DNA from: Aradus depressus | Taxonomy: Eukaryota > Arthropoda > Insecta > Hemiptera > Aradidae | Assembly: GCA_963662175.1 (NCBI GenBank) | Contig: OY759225.1 | Coordinates: 13,261,601-13,325,600 of the forward strand | DNA length: 64,000 nucleotides | Direction of reading: 5' to 3' | In this document: piece after piece, positions 11,511 to 25,300 of the stretch | Layout of the letters: each line of letters begins with the position of its first letter | How positions within the stretch are numbered: the first letter of the stretch is position 1 | Program-made: the position numbers and the translations under genes | Notes under the pieces: model-generated | What the model saw: only the letters and a program-made list of their open reading frames with translations | Told to the model about the DNA's origin: nothing | The model's database searches: none

Positions 11511-12840
11511 TTTCTTGCTGATGTTTCTATCATTTATCTTAACATAAAAATGTGCTATGACTTCCGAAATATTCGGCCAAAAAAATCCAAACATTTCTTT
11601 AAAATTCATATTCACAAAACCCAATTATATTATCATTACATACAATCAATAAAATATGAAAATTTAACATAAGAACAACCTTGAACATAAAAAATATGTT
11701 ATTAAAAAAACTAAATAAAAACACAACCCGACTTTACATTATTGCATATTTGCAATTACTATCACAACTTTTTTTTTTTTTTACTTTTTGCAATGGAATT
11801 CACTTTGTTTTACAGACAAAAATAATATACTTATCGATGTAATAATATTATAAAAATAATGTGGTTTTGTAATATTAGATGCGTTGTACATAAGACATCT
11901 TTCACAACCCTCAATACCTCGATTCATGGTTAAAACAATGTGAACCTTTTTTCTTTTCAATAAAAATAAATAAAATTACATGCACAGCATGTACTCATAG
12001 ATATAATAAACAAATAAAATTAATAAAAAAAATTACAATATACATATATATTTTTTTAAACTGAAAAATATGTAGAGTATCATTAGGATAAAAATATATT
12101 ATCCAATTAATCTAAATTATCAATGAATTTTATTGGGATTGGAAATGTTATTTAATAAAAAATAATGTGTTTACAATTATATTATTTAAATAAAGTGAAT
12201 TTCCATTTGTGACATATTTGATGTGTTTATTTTGTTGCTTAAACAATTGCGTTCTTAGGCTAGATACAAAAATGAAGGAAAGTATTTATATCTTTGGAAC
12301 ATGGCAAAAAGAGTTCAAGCAAATACAAATTACAGAATTTAAAACTCGAAAACAAGTGGATTATACCAGTTCAGAAAACCACTGAATGAAAAACCCCTAT
12401 AAATGAAAAGATAACGAATAGATTAAACGCGATATTGCTTTATCCGTGGTAGCCTTTCCCCTCATTATTCCGGTTAACCGGGAGTATAGTATATTGCTGG
12501 AAAATCATGAGATTATTTAATCCGCTAGGAATGTCAATAGAAAGGCTCTACAATAAAGGAATATACTAATGTAATATCATTTTAATATATTAAATATTTT
12601 TTCAATGTAGTCGTCATGTATTTTTTGAGTTTCAAATTGATGTGGAAATTAATATTTCTCAGTTTTCTTTTTAGTTTTTTAGGGTGAGACGTAAATCTGT
12701 ACTTAAATTATTATTAAATTTGTAGCAATATTTATTTAAACCTTTCAAAGACGAAATTTCATTACTGAGCCTCTGCAATTTGAAACCCCCCTATGAGACG
12801 AAGTTTCTGTGTTAGTTATTGTGGCTCTACTTCTTAACTA
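11511..12840. other. AT-rich DNA downstream of Khc-73
   Basis: No coding frame was found. A weak CCGGTTAACCGGGAG patch near 12470 resembles the pogo-like ends seen elsewhere. The 3' untranslated region may extend into the right part of this stretch. Confidence 0.4.
12731..12736 (-). terminator. Khc-73: Candidate polyadenylation signal of Khc-73
   Basis: AATAAA on the minus strand lies about 570 bases beyond the stop codon. No other canonical hexamer was noticed between the stop and here, but the sequence is AT-rich, so chance matches are easy. An RNA 3' end would be needed to accept it. Confidence 0.25.
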
Positions 12841-12842
12841 CT

Positions 12843-12950
12843 TTACTGTGGGAGTCCTAAATTTCGCTTACCCAGGTTATACCTAAGTGTAAAGGTCTTT
12901 AACGAATATCTGATATCTCCTAGAAAATAAAAGACTTCCCACTGTTATTT
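12843..12950 (-). repeat. SINE fragment
   Basis: In reverse orientation it contains the SINE words for GGAGTCCTAAAT and GGTCTTTAACGA. Head and tail are missing. Confidence 0.5.
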
Positions 12951-13303
12951 CAATATAAATTTGTTACTACCAAATATAATGTTTAGTCTGATATAACAAC
13001 ATTTACAGTGAGGATGGTATTAAAAGCTTCAACTAATGTACCCTTTTTAAGAGTGAACTCTGTTTACCAAGTACCGAAGATGTAAACACTTCAAAGTAAA
13101 TAGATGAGGAGTGGCCAATATCAAAGTACATAATTTGTTATGTTATTATATAATAAAGTCTAAACTCTGACATGACACAGCCATGAGATGGAACCAATGT
13201 CCTGAGGTTGTTTTGGAGATGATAAGCGAGAAGAAGCGAATACAACACGAGATAGATACGTAGATATAACACGATATTAGGATGGAAATGGAATGTATCC
13301 TAA

Positions 13304-13392
13304 CTACTTGCCCAAGACACGGCTCACGGACTTACCCACATTGCTTAGGCCCTCACCGCGACTTCTGGATCTGTGCAAAGTCCCCGAGTCAC
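13304..13392 (-). CDS. Khc-73: Khc-73 last coding exon with stop
   Basis: The exon encodes [20 protein letters not shown], then SVSRVLGK and TAG. The acceptor CCACCAG is strong. A consensus donor GTAAGT lies inside the exon just after 13336, so an alternative isoform could splice onward from there. The frame that stays open to the TAG at 13304 is taken as the main form. Confidence 0.85.
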
Positions 13393-16300
13393 CTGGTGGC
13401 AGAAGAAAATCATTAGTTACACATTTTCAAATTGAAAGTATGTTCATGAGTTAGATCAGTGAAAATTCCACTAAACACTTCGAGTTATTGTAATCATACC
13501 GGAACTATAACTAAGAGATCATATCACCTACTACCAAAGCGCAATCTTTCCTCGCTCTGGTTTACATGAATCCGACTCTATTTGGGGATTTTTCACCTCC
13601 TAGATAAAAAACAAAAACATGTGTGAGTGACGCGGTACTCACGAGATTTGATGTGTAAACATCTGGTTTAGTTTCAAATATTTGCTATCGTGAACTGATT
13701 TTGAAAATTTGTTTTATAATGTTACAATAAGAAAAATAGTATGAGGAATTAAACTTTCAAATTTATTGTACTTAAATTTCTTTTATACATGAAATTATAG
13801 GTTTGTAATAGCTTAAATTATTATATTTTTTTAGATTTACACTGCTGTATTATTTTCTTTTACCACAAATGTTATTTATTGTTACAAATTTAAGCTATCG
13901 AAGCAACTTAACCTGAAAGATTCTAACCGAAAGATCATTTTATAGTTCGTAATATTGATATTTTAGTTAAATTCACTACAACGGTAAATATGATCAATAA
14001 TATAAAAATACAATGTTATATCTAATCATGTTTTTTAGAGTTGTTTTATTGCTATTGGTTTTATTATATATTTAGCTTTACATTCATTCAGTGATGAAAT
14101 ATATTACAGGATAATGCAGTCGAAATATATTACACTTTCTTCGATAATCACATTAGAAGTACAACGTAAAAAATCAAATGTAGTCGAAATATATTACCCA
14201 CAATCTTATTCCATGAACGTAGAAATGCCAAAAAACAGCTGACATCACAGATAACGTGTGTAGTTGTGTGCATGCGCTGCTCAATAAGGATAGATTTGTT
14301 TAAGATAGATCAGCCTCCTTGCTCAATTTCGTATTAAAAAGAATCATTTAAATTTTTCATTGTACAATGCACTGTTTGGTTTTACAGTACTGTACTGTAT
14401 TGAATACAAACTGTAATTTTTTATGCTACACACTGTATTTAAACAGTTTTAAGAATTAAAATTATGTTTTCATTTTCATGCTATTTAATCTGTTTTAAAA
14501 ATAAAAATGATGTTTTATCGTCAATTTTTAGTTTAGTAATCCAGAAAATGTTCTAATCCGGCATGCTTCAAGTCCCGAATGTAGCGGATTAAACGGAGTT
14601 TACTGTATTTATAAAGTGACTAATATACCCATAAGTAAGGAAGTATATAAGTAATATACACAAAATTATATACAATCAGTAGATACATTACCTCTAGAAG
14701 GCCTCGTGTCACGCATTGCTCTCCCTCGTCTGTCTCTAATAAGTTTATCTGCTCTAACAAATATGCCATGTTTTGGCTTAGCCTCGAAGTACTTAACACC
14801 TTCTACGCTTCCATCATTTCTACCTGAAAAATATATTTATTTATACACTACTTGGTACAATGAAGAAAAAACATTGAAAATCTTTTTAATTCAGACTTCG
14901 TACCCGAAGGGAAAACTATCTTCTTGGGATTGCAATGATTGATTACCCTTTACAATATCTGAAGTAATAATGATCAGCTATTGGTTAAACAATAACCTTT
15001 TGGCATCGAAAGGTTGCTAGTTAACCTTCAACTTTAAATATAGGTAAACGAAACAGTTACTCTCCAATCAACTGACACATTTCATTTTTGGTTTTTCCAC
15101 CCTAGAGCGAAACTCTTCGGATTGACAAAATTAATAACGATAATATACTTTCTGAATTATTATATTATCAGTGGCCCCCGGCGGCGTCTAATATAAACAT
15201 TATACCTCTCTGGAATATCTTTGGGTTGCCATCGAAGGATTTCACATTGACATTAAATCTGTCTGAGCTATCATTAAGTAGCCATCCAATTGTAATCAAC
15301 ATACTAAATTAAATAATAGATATTAACTAAACATCAGTGCGGGGAACAGGGAAAATTGAAGGGTTCCATAGGTGTGGGGAACCAATTGAAGGGTTCCACA
15401 GGTTCGGGAAACACATTGCAGGGTTCTGTAGGTACAAAAATCACATTGATGTATTATCTGTGTTGGGAAGTGTGAGCGGAAAGGTCCTTCAATGCGTTCC
15501 CCATACTTAAGGAACCCTTCAATGTGTTCCTCGTACATAAGGAACCCTTCAATGTGTTCCTTATACTTAAGGAACCCTTCAATGTGTTCTCCGTACTTAA
15601 GGAACCCTTCAATGTGTTCCCCGAACCTGAATCAATCTGAAAGACATTTTAATTTTAAACACTTTTTGCGCAATACAATCTGTTTGTTTCAACGGCTGTA
15701 CATTCGATCAAACTTCATATTTTGAATCTGCCTATTCACGAACTGAGGTACAAAAGTTTATTCAAAAACACTGACCAAAGGGGGGGAGGGTTACCTAGAG
15801 ACAGAAAATGTTATTTCATGATTTCTCAGTTACTATTGATTCTAGATGGAAAAGTTAAAGAAACAGTATAAAAGACGTTTTTATTTTAAACATTTCTAGT
15901 TTTATAATTTTTTTTGCTTAAGTTGGAAATAACGGAGATTTACCCGTTAATTATAAGATTTCAGGTAACCTGCTACGGAAATATAAAATAGAATTTTAAT
16001 TAAAAAATGTGCACAATGACACAAAAAATTATTTTTCTATAAATTAATTTTCATGTGAAATTCATTTATGGAATTGAACGCTCTTCTTTCTACACAATAG
16101 ATTTTATTATTCTAATTACCTATAGGGGCGTCCAGGTCGACTCCGACCCAGGTGCCAGTGGCAAAAGAAGTAGGTCCGATGTATGCAATGACTCCGGTGG
16201 AATTGTACGGCCGGATCTGGACACTCTCTCCCAGACAGACCCAGTCTGGAGGAGGCGCTATCTCTCGGCCAACTGTCTCTGTCTCGTCTGCTCGCAAAAA

Positions 16301-19300
16301 TACATAATACACCTATAGTATAAGAAAGTACTGTAAACGTGTCCTAAACACGTTTTGATCATGTCTGTCTAAGTGGGGATGTGTTTATGTGATTCAAACT
16401 TCATGAGAGCTCTAGAAAAGATTGTAGCTAAGAACTTGAAATTTGAAATGAAGATGACACATAAGCTACCTTTTTTTCAATACATTTACGCTTTACGGGT
16501 TATTAACAAATATTTTTATAGTACAAAAATAAATTTGTTGTAATTGAAAAATTGTCGAACAAACATTTCATTTTTAATGGAACACTTGTGAAATTACTTC
16601 GGTGTCCGTCCGTCTATCACAGGCTATTTTCTCTAAAACTATTCGACATAAACATTTGAAATTTAGCACAGACGATGTATAAAATAAAGTGGCAGTATAA
16701 TTCAGTATGATTCTGGGGGTAAATTGGGAAATAGAAAACAAAAAATTTCAAGGGCATCGAATGAAGCAACAATATATATATATGATGAAATTTTTTAAAC
16801 ATTTTTCGGGAAAAACGTTTAAAAATTGCGGTCCCCCAGCCTTATGACCAAAAGGATCGCTCAGAAAAATCTGAAAAAAATCATGAACATTGAGAATTAG
16901 GTGTAGATTGAGCCAAAATTATCAGGATTGAAACATTCTAGCGCGATCAATTGTTATAAACAATTTTATTGTTTATTTCCTTGTAACTAGGGGGCTGATG
17001 GCACGGAACATGAATTGTATAGTTTACACGACCGATTTTTTCTCTCTCACTTTTTAATGGCATTTTTTTTATCGGTCAGAAATTCGATGTTGAGTTTCCA
17101 CAGGAATTTAATGTTTTCCGACCTCCTGATAGAATGAATGATCGACACCAAAATTGTATATGTGAAAATATTAATTTTCCACATAAGGGGGGGGATCAGA
17201 GGGGGCTCAATAACTACCGATGCAATGAATGTATCGACAGAACAATTTTCAAATTACTCAGCTCAAGGAGAAGACGGAACCAAACGAAAGGAGGGGGGGG
17301 GGGGGGGGGGGGGGGGAGCTCAACTCAAAAATGCTACTGCCGGTGTGTGTGATTCACCGATTTTTTTTTAAAATGTATAAAAAATACTGAAGATATGTTA
17401 TATAGATGTACCTTCAGTGTTGCCACTAGATGTACTCTCGCCGCCATTGCTCAATTCGCTAAGTTTCCTCTCCAAGCGTAGAGCAGCCTTGCTTTCAGAG
17501 AACTGGCTCCGTGCTTGTGGGAAGGAGGCTCGGTTTGAGGAACGAGCACTGCTTGTCTTCTTCCTTCTCACCACCTGAAATATATGTAACTATATTAAGT
17601 ACACATATAAGTCAACTATATATGCTGGAGAGGCCTCAAATCTGTCTCAATCTCACAAAAACTGTTCTATCTTTCGGTATTTTATCATTGATTCAAGAAT
17701 AAAACAGAGAAGAGTTCATTAAATTATATATATACAAGCAGGTTGGTTACCCGGCTTGAGTAACTTTACACAGGTTAGTAACTTTACACACTAAGCAGGT
17801 ATATGTACCCATCGTTATTCTTTGCCATAAAGTTTCCTTCCTTTACTTCTTTAGCACCAAAAGAAGGTGTTATAACTTCTAATACGTTTCATAAAGTCAG
17901 ATAAATAATGCGAAACTAAAATCAAACTATTAAATTATAGTAGAACAACTTTTTCCCCAGCACAACATAGTTAAGTCCTTATATTGCTTTCAATTCTGAT
18001 TAAAATTAATGGTGAGTTATATCAAAGCCTCTTAATTAACGAAAAGTAACATTAGAATACATTTATAGAAAGTAGAATTGAAATCACAACACAATAAACA
18101 GGGACAAACTATTGAGAGTTTCGATTATCGATCGGCCTATAACCATCGCGGAAACGTAAGGAATTCATAGAAAAAAAATATTGAAAATAGGTTCAGTAGT
18201 TTTTAAGATTAGCCCGAACATCAAACAAACGCTGTATCTTTATATATTATTAAGGTACCTTATACAATATCAACGCTCCGAAAGGCAGAATAGGCAGGAA
18301 GAGGTATGTCTGATGCGGCTCCGTGTAGGCCACACTCGTCTAACCCATGGCCACCTCATAAACAGGGCGATGGCCCCGGGCTGTGGCAGGTGTGGGGCCT
18401 GGCCTCTCCACAGTAAGCCACATCCTGGAGGAGTGCCCTGGATATAAGGATATACTAAAGGCCATGGGTTTGCGAAAAAGAGACCTACATGAGATGCTCG
18501 GAGACGACGTCATCTATCGAAGCTGTCCTAAGCTCAATGAAGACAACCCACCTCACTGAATTCATTTAATCAAGTATACGGCGTCAAAAATATATGACAT
18601 TGGACGCCGATAAATAAAATTATTCTATTCTATATCAACGCTGTAGTAAAATACACTATTTCTACAAGACTTATAAACACTCAAGTCCTACCTTCCCTTG
18701 CGTGAGTGGGGGAGGAGGCTCACTCTCCCCCGACTGACTATCAGCCCCAGACTGACAGCTGTGCACTGTCAGCTGCTCCTGATCCTGCTGACTGACTGCT
18801 ACCTCCTGTCTCACACTGACTTGTGGTTGCTGCTGATGCTGATGATGATGATGATGCACCTCTACTACTCCACTCCCCACAGTCTGTTTGATAACAATCT
18901 CCTCTGGAGTGTCCATTGACCGCAGCGAGAGACAGTCATCGTTGGTCAGATTACTGGAGGAGACTGCCTGCGACCCATATCCACTGCTAATAAAAAAAAT
19001 AAAAAAAATTATAAAAACTTAGTAAATTACAATTAGTAACATACTACAACAGAACTAGAAGAAAAATTGGAAGATTTTTAATTAAAGTGCCAAAGAAGTA
19101 TATTTGATCTTTTATGGGGATTAATTATGACATTTAATTAATTAATTTGTTATTACTAACACTCTTCAGTGTCTACTAATGTCTCTGCAACATAAAATGC
19201 GCCACTTTATATTATGTTGAAAGTTATTTTCTTAATGTTTATTATTCATATTCGCACTCAATCTTGTTTTTTAAAATATTTTCTGTTTTGATTATTCCAT

Positions 19301-22300
19301 ACCCAATATAGATGACTAATGAACAGAGACCGGATTTTTAGATTCAACAAAGTCCCCGATTAGGTTTTTGTAACAGGTAATAATATATTTTTTCTTGTAA
19401 AGGCGTTTTAGGTTATTTTAGGTTGCGAAAAAGGCCGAATAGGTTATTTTGGGTTAAGAAAGAACCTGAATAGTTCAATATAAAATTTGAATATAGAATT
19501 TGGAACTTTAATAGGTTTAAAAAATTAAATACAAATAAAACATTTTTATAGAACATGATATTAAAACATATTTTTAAAAAAACAGAAAAATGTTCACAAA
19601 ATTAAAATTAAAGATAGTAAAATAATTGAATCCTTCTCTTGGTTGCTGCACAACCAAGGATTTCCAGGATTTATACCATGAAGTTCTTTCTATTATCTCT
19701 CAGAATTCTTTTAAAAGCCGAGAAGCTTTCTTGACAGAATATCACTTTGCCGTCAGAAGTAAAATGACAATCGTTGCCTGTCCACTGCCGCAGCAAATGC
19801 ATTTTTCTGTATAACTGCAACACGACAGCAAGAGAAACTAAGGGCATTAGCCCCCTCTCCCCTACGTAAACGTAAACAATCCCCACCGCTCCAACATCAT
19901 CGAAATACGAATTGAAACATTTGTTATTCTTCCTCAATTCGCTATTTTTTCATGATTAGGTATTTTTAGGTGATCTAATCCCAATTAGGTTTTTTTAGTT
20001 TCTTCGAAACTTAACTGAACGATTCCAGAAGACATGAATCGAATAAGTAATCAATCAATCACTTTCGTGCTTGGAAGAGAGAAAAAAAAAGGTAAAAACC
20101 TAAGAATTCGGTCTCTAGTAACGAATGTATAGAGAGAGTTGTTAACTGACCTGGAACTGGTACTCGGGGTGCCTCCTTTCATCGACTGAAGTTCCACCAG
20201 AGAGTCCAATGTTCTGGAGCTAGGTAGGGTTGCCTTCACCAAACTCTGTTTGCATCTCTCCGATTCAACCTAACATTTTTAATTAATAATTTTATTTTTT
20301 TAATAAAGGCAGTGGAATATTCCCTCCCATTCCATAATTATTCTCTTTGTCATATTATTTATTTATATTTATTTGTTTTCCCCTCTGAAATACGAGGATT
20401 GCCTCATGATTCTTCAGCAGTTTTAAAAATTGGTTCTCCATATACGATGCAGTTACTGAAATTCTTGCGGAATATCGATTTATATAATAGGAGTAAAATA
20501 TAATAGGAGGTGAGTACTCTACCCATTCTGCCGCTCTTGAAGTGACAGGGAGAGAACCACGATGTAACGGAATACGGAGCGGTACGATGGGCTGCTGCTC
20601 TCAGGAGAGATGACCGCACTGAAGGTGCTCCCCACCGAGCGAATATTCAAGTTGTGGCAGGCGCTAATGACCTTAGTTGTTGATGCGCCAAAGTTAAAAA
20701 ATAAAAATAAATATGTATTCTTTCAATAGATGTGTAAACAATTTACCTGGTATGCCTCAAATTCTGAAAACCTTCTTAGTGGCGGCTCGTCTACCCTCTC
20801 ATCTTCTTCTTCTATGGACTCACTGTCATGGTGGGCTACAGCCCCTTGCTCTTCGTGGAGGGTGGTCATCCTTAAGCCCAACTTGGTGTTTGGCGACGCT
20901 ACACAAAGGAAAAAGAAAACAATTGTCAAGTAAATAATAATAATGCACATTTTAAACATAGATATAATATTATTTTCATCAAGTTGAGAAACGCGGACAT
21001 ATTGAGGAAACATATAATAAATAAAACAAATTGTTTTTTGAAATAATAGCGATTCCACAACAAATGTTATACATGTTCAACCGGTTTCGGTGTTACATCA
21101 TCGTCAGCTTCAGTTAAAAACTAATTTCGTTTACAGAGTGGGAACCATTCTTATATTTCAGGAGTTGTTCTTCAAGCTCAACTTGAAAATCCTTTGGCTG
21201 TTTTGGAATTTGTTTTTATTTTTTTACCATAATTGTGGTACAAATAAACTTAAAGATAAAATGAAAAAAAAAATTGATTGTATTTAATTTAATAATTTTG
21301 TTAGAATTTAATAATTGTATCTTAAATTTTAGTTCGCGGAAGAATAACAAACTTGAAGTGTCTCCTCGACCACCGCTCACCCCTTGCTTTATCAGTAAAA
21401 AGACTGCTATATTTGGTGCTGATACGTCCGATCTGGCAGTACGCTTGTGGCATATGGGGTTCGGCTGCTAAAAGCCACATAACCAGGATACAAACTACTC
21501 AAAATCGCGTCATGAGACCCATAACTGATGCACCGTGGTATGTTCGCAACACAGTTCTACATGGTGATCTTGAAATACCGGAAGTAGCGGAGGTCCTCAA
21601 AGAATCCTACATACGAATGCAGACAATAATGGCCAACCACCCAAATCCACTGGTGAGTGAAATTGCTGAACACCCACCACCTTTACCACTGGAACTCAGA
21701 CTTAAAAAGAAGTGACCGCATGATTTTTTTCTCATCAATTAATCAACAAACATTATCTAAGTTTCGCAGCTAAGCCTCCATTATCCGATACATTTCCCCC
21801 CCCCTATTTTATGTTAAATTTATCTAGCTTAAAGTTACTTGTTTAGGGCAATTAATGAATTGTACCTGAGTTCATATCTCATGTTAATTAGACCATTGGC
21901 CTAGGTATTATTGTTATAGACAGCCCAACTATAATATTCATGTTAGAATAATAAAGTTTACAATTATAAAAAAAAAAAATTTAGTTGAACTGTTATTATT
22001 GAAAAAGAAAGAGAAAAATTTCCTAAAAAAATAGACATGGAGATTTCCAAGTTTAAATTCCTATTTCCAAGGAATGGATCGCACTCAACTGACTTACGTT
22101 TATAACTAAACCTGACGATGGTATAATGCCGAAAACCTGTAATGTATATAAAATGCTTGTGAGATAGACAATATTAAAAAAATTAGTTTGTTTTATTTAT
22201 TATTATTATTATTAGTATAATTTGAGTCATCAAAATATATAATGTGTTGCCAATAGTGGATTAGGGCAAAAAATGATAGAAAAAAATATATACACTACAA

Positions 22301-25300
22301 CATCAAAATGTTCAAAATATGATTACAGTCAATTTTCTACAATGTTATGTATGTTGGACCACACAATTTCTAAGACTAAAGTTGATTTGGGGCCTTCCTC
22401 AATGGCGATTGTTAGTGGTAACTGTGACTGCTCGAGAAAGCGTCCATGCTCGAGAAGGCACCTTTTCAAAACGGTAATTTTCACTCTTTATGAACAATTT
22501 TTACCACTAAAAAAAGCTCAAATTTGAAGAAAGCCCTCAATGTTATAAGTTATTGAAATATCTACAACAAATAAGTAATAAATAAAAATGAAAACAATAA
22601 ATAACAACAAAAACAATTTATGAAAATGTTAGTAATTTTTTTTCTTTCTGTGAGCATAAATACAGCGTAAAATTAGAGAAAAACAAACAGAAAGCTCAAT
22701 TTACTGCCCTATATCCTTCTTCTTAATTGGAATAACTAAAACAACATTAAATATGAAGTAGAACATACTTCATAGTTGGCGATTCGATCGAAAAAAGTAT
22801 TATTCATGGACGAAGGATGAAGGGTGCCTTTAGAGTTTTAGCATCCGCCAAATTATTTTTAAAAAACCTTATATTCATTAAAAAAATACAGGAAGTAATT
22901 CTAGTATTATTTTTTTAAATTCGATAAGACAATTTACGGTACTCCTTTATGTACCCTATGTACCCCTGCCTAAGCGCATATGTGTTCCAAGCATAGATTT
23001 ATAGAGTATATAGCCTACCTGTCTACATCTCGAGGTTAGTGCAATGGTATAATTAAATATTCATTGCATATATAAAATGATCCCAGTATATAGCCTACCT
23101 GTCTACATCTCGAGGTTAGTGCAATGGTATAATTAAATATTCATTGCATATATAAAATGATCCCAGTATATAGCCTACCTGTCTACATCTCGAGGTTAGT
23201 GCAATGGTATAATTAAATATTCATTGCATATATAAAATGATCCCAGTATATAGCCTACCTGTCTACATCTCGAGGTTAGTGCAATGGTATAATTAAATAT
23301 TCATTGCATATATAAAATGATCCCATTTCCTGTCTTTTCAGGTAGTTATGTAGATTTACTTAATTTTTACAAAAAAAGGTCTTATTTATGGCAAAAATAT
23401 TTTTCTTTTCGAAAATTTGAACTCCTAATATGGATGTAGATAATGGACGTGTTTACTTCCCCAATGATTAAGTTCTCTTAAATATACCCAGGAGCGGGAG
23501 CAGCGGAATTTACGGAGGGCGGGAGATACACTGATCGATAACATATCGTTAGTTTATTTTCATTTGGAAATTAGAGACAAATAAACAATAGAAATAAGTG
23601 TTTTGGCCAATTTTATATTTATGTTATTTGGATCGATTTGTTGATGTTGCGTCATCGATTGCGCCCAGACTTTGTTGTGTTGCGCGTCCGTTAACCATGT
23701 TTCCCTTAACCGTTTTGGACTCTGTCGTTCTCCCGCCTCCTTTGCATACACGTAACATTAATTCTTCGAGAGTGGCGGAAATCCCTCCTCGCGTTGCCGC
23801 CTATCACCATTTTTCTGGGTTCAGACGGAGCCTTACAGGTATTTAGCTGTCTAGATCACCAATTCATCTCCGGGTGGAGTTATTTGCGGGCACATAGGCT
23901 CCATAAGTTAGTCCCGAACAACCCCGATAACGGGATATGCAAAGAATATTGGCCTCCATCTAGATATTGGATTCCCGGTATGTATTTAGTTTCTTTGCAC
24001 ATTTTTTCTTGAAAGAATGTATTCCGACAGGGCAAAAATGTATGATATATTCAACAGCTGATGTATGCTCACTCAATACACTTATTTTCTACCAATGTAC
24101 AGTTCGTGAGGTGATAGATCATCCTTGAGATAGATCAGAACAAGCAGTACTACGCATCCTCAAAACATATAGTACTGAACTACAAAATGAGAGACAAATG
24201 GAAAAATGGCGGATGTTTTTTTTTTTTTTTATAGAACAGACTGAAGGGATGCCATCTCAAGAAAGATCTTTCACCTTACAGACCAGATGTTAGTGGGAAC
24301 ATACGTTTAGAGCCAGGCTGGAGTCGAAGTGTGCTCAAATTGATGTTCAAGTTGAGGAATGTAGGGCGAGCTGAAATATACCCCAACACCATTAAAATAC
24401 ACATCAAGCAACCCCCTAACCAGAGGTTAATATGCATTGAAATACACATCAAGCAACCCCAAACACCAGAGGTTAATAACAACAGTTCATACTTCAATTG
24501 ACTAAACAATAAAGTGAGAATAGTAAATCTTGAAGAATGAAGCTTTTCTTCCATTTTAAAAATGTCTGCGAATCAATGTTTCCGATTGATTTGAAATATC
24601 CTGTCTATCTTATCATACTTTTATCATTTAATTGTCTAACAGTTTCGTTTTAGTAACGTTATGTTTAGAAAAACAGTAACCAAAAAAATGTTCAAGACTT
24701 AAAAAATTTGTTATAAATATCCCTAATAATTTTCGTACATTAAATTAAATTGTCCATTGGTATCATATATGTAATCATATTTTATTTTTAAGTATAAAAT
24801 ACATTATTTGGTTTGTTGCGTCTCCACCAAGTGACTTTTACATTTCTAGCTATACCAAGTTTAGGGGGTGTTATGTAATTCGATGTAGAGTATTCAACGG
24901 AATGTTTTCCAATCTCCTGATTCTGAATATGATAAAATAAATTTCTGTCTGACTTCTGACTATCAACCCGATAACTCCCGATAGAATGAATGTACCGACA
25001 CGAAATTTCATTTGTGTGACCAAATCCCCATGAGGATAACACCTATCGATTGTCAGCCAAATCGGACAAAGGGAAGAAGAGGTTTAAAGGAGAGGCTTAA
25101 CTCAAAAACTCTAATAACAGTCGTTGTAATGAATGTATCAACATAAAATTTCATATGTAAATTCAAAACACCATAAGGACAACACTTATTAATTTTCTGC
25201 GCAATCACCAGAAGGGGAGACGGGTCAGAGGAAGGCTCAACTCAAAAACCCCAATAACAGCCGATGTAATGAATTTATTGACACAAAATTTAGTATACGG

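Noticed and set aside
15492..15725. Frame with repeated YLRNPSMCS motif
   Set aside because: It is a direct translation of the roughly 30-bp minisatellite inside an intron.
22273..22527. 84-codon plus-strand frame with Cys-rich part
   Set aside because: No known zinc-finger spacing, no homologous neighbour, and it is antisense in an intron.
23006..23325. CRISPR-like regular repeats
   Set aside because: The units are contiguous with no spacers, and the host is a eukaryote.
23560..24012. Several short frames on both strands in a GC-richer intronic patch, with splice-like sites
   Set aside because: There is no recognisable protein and no phase match. It is kept only as an unassigned segment.
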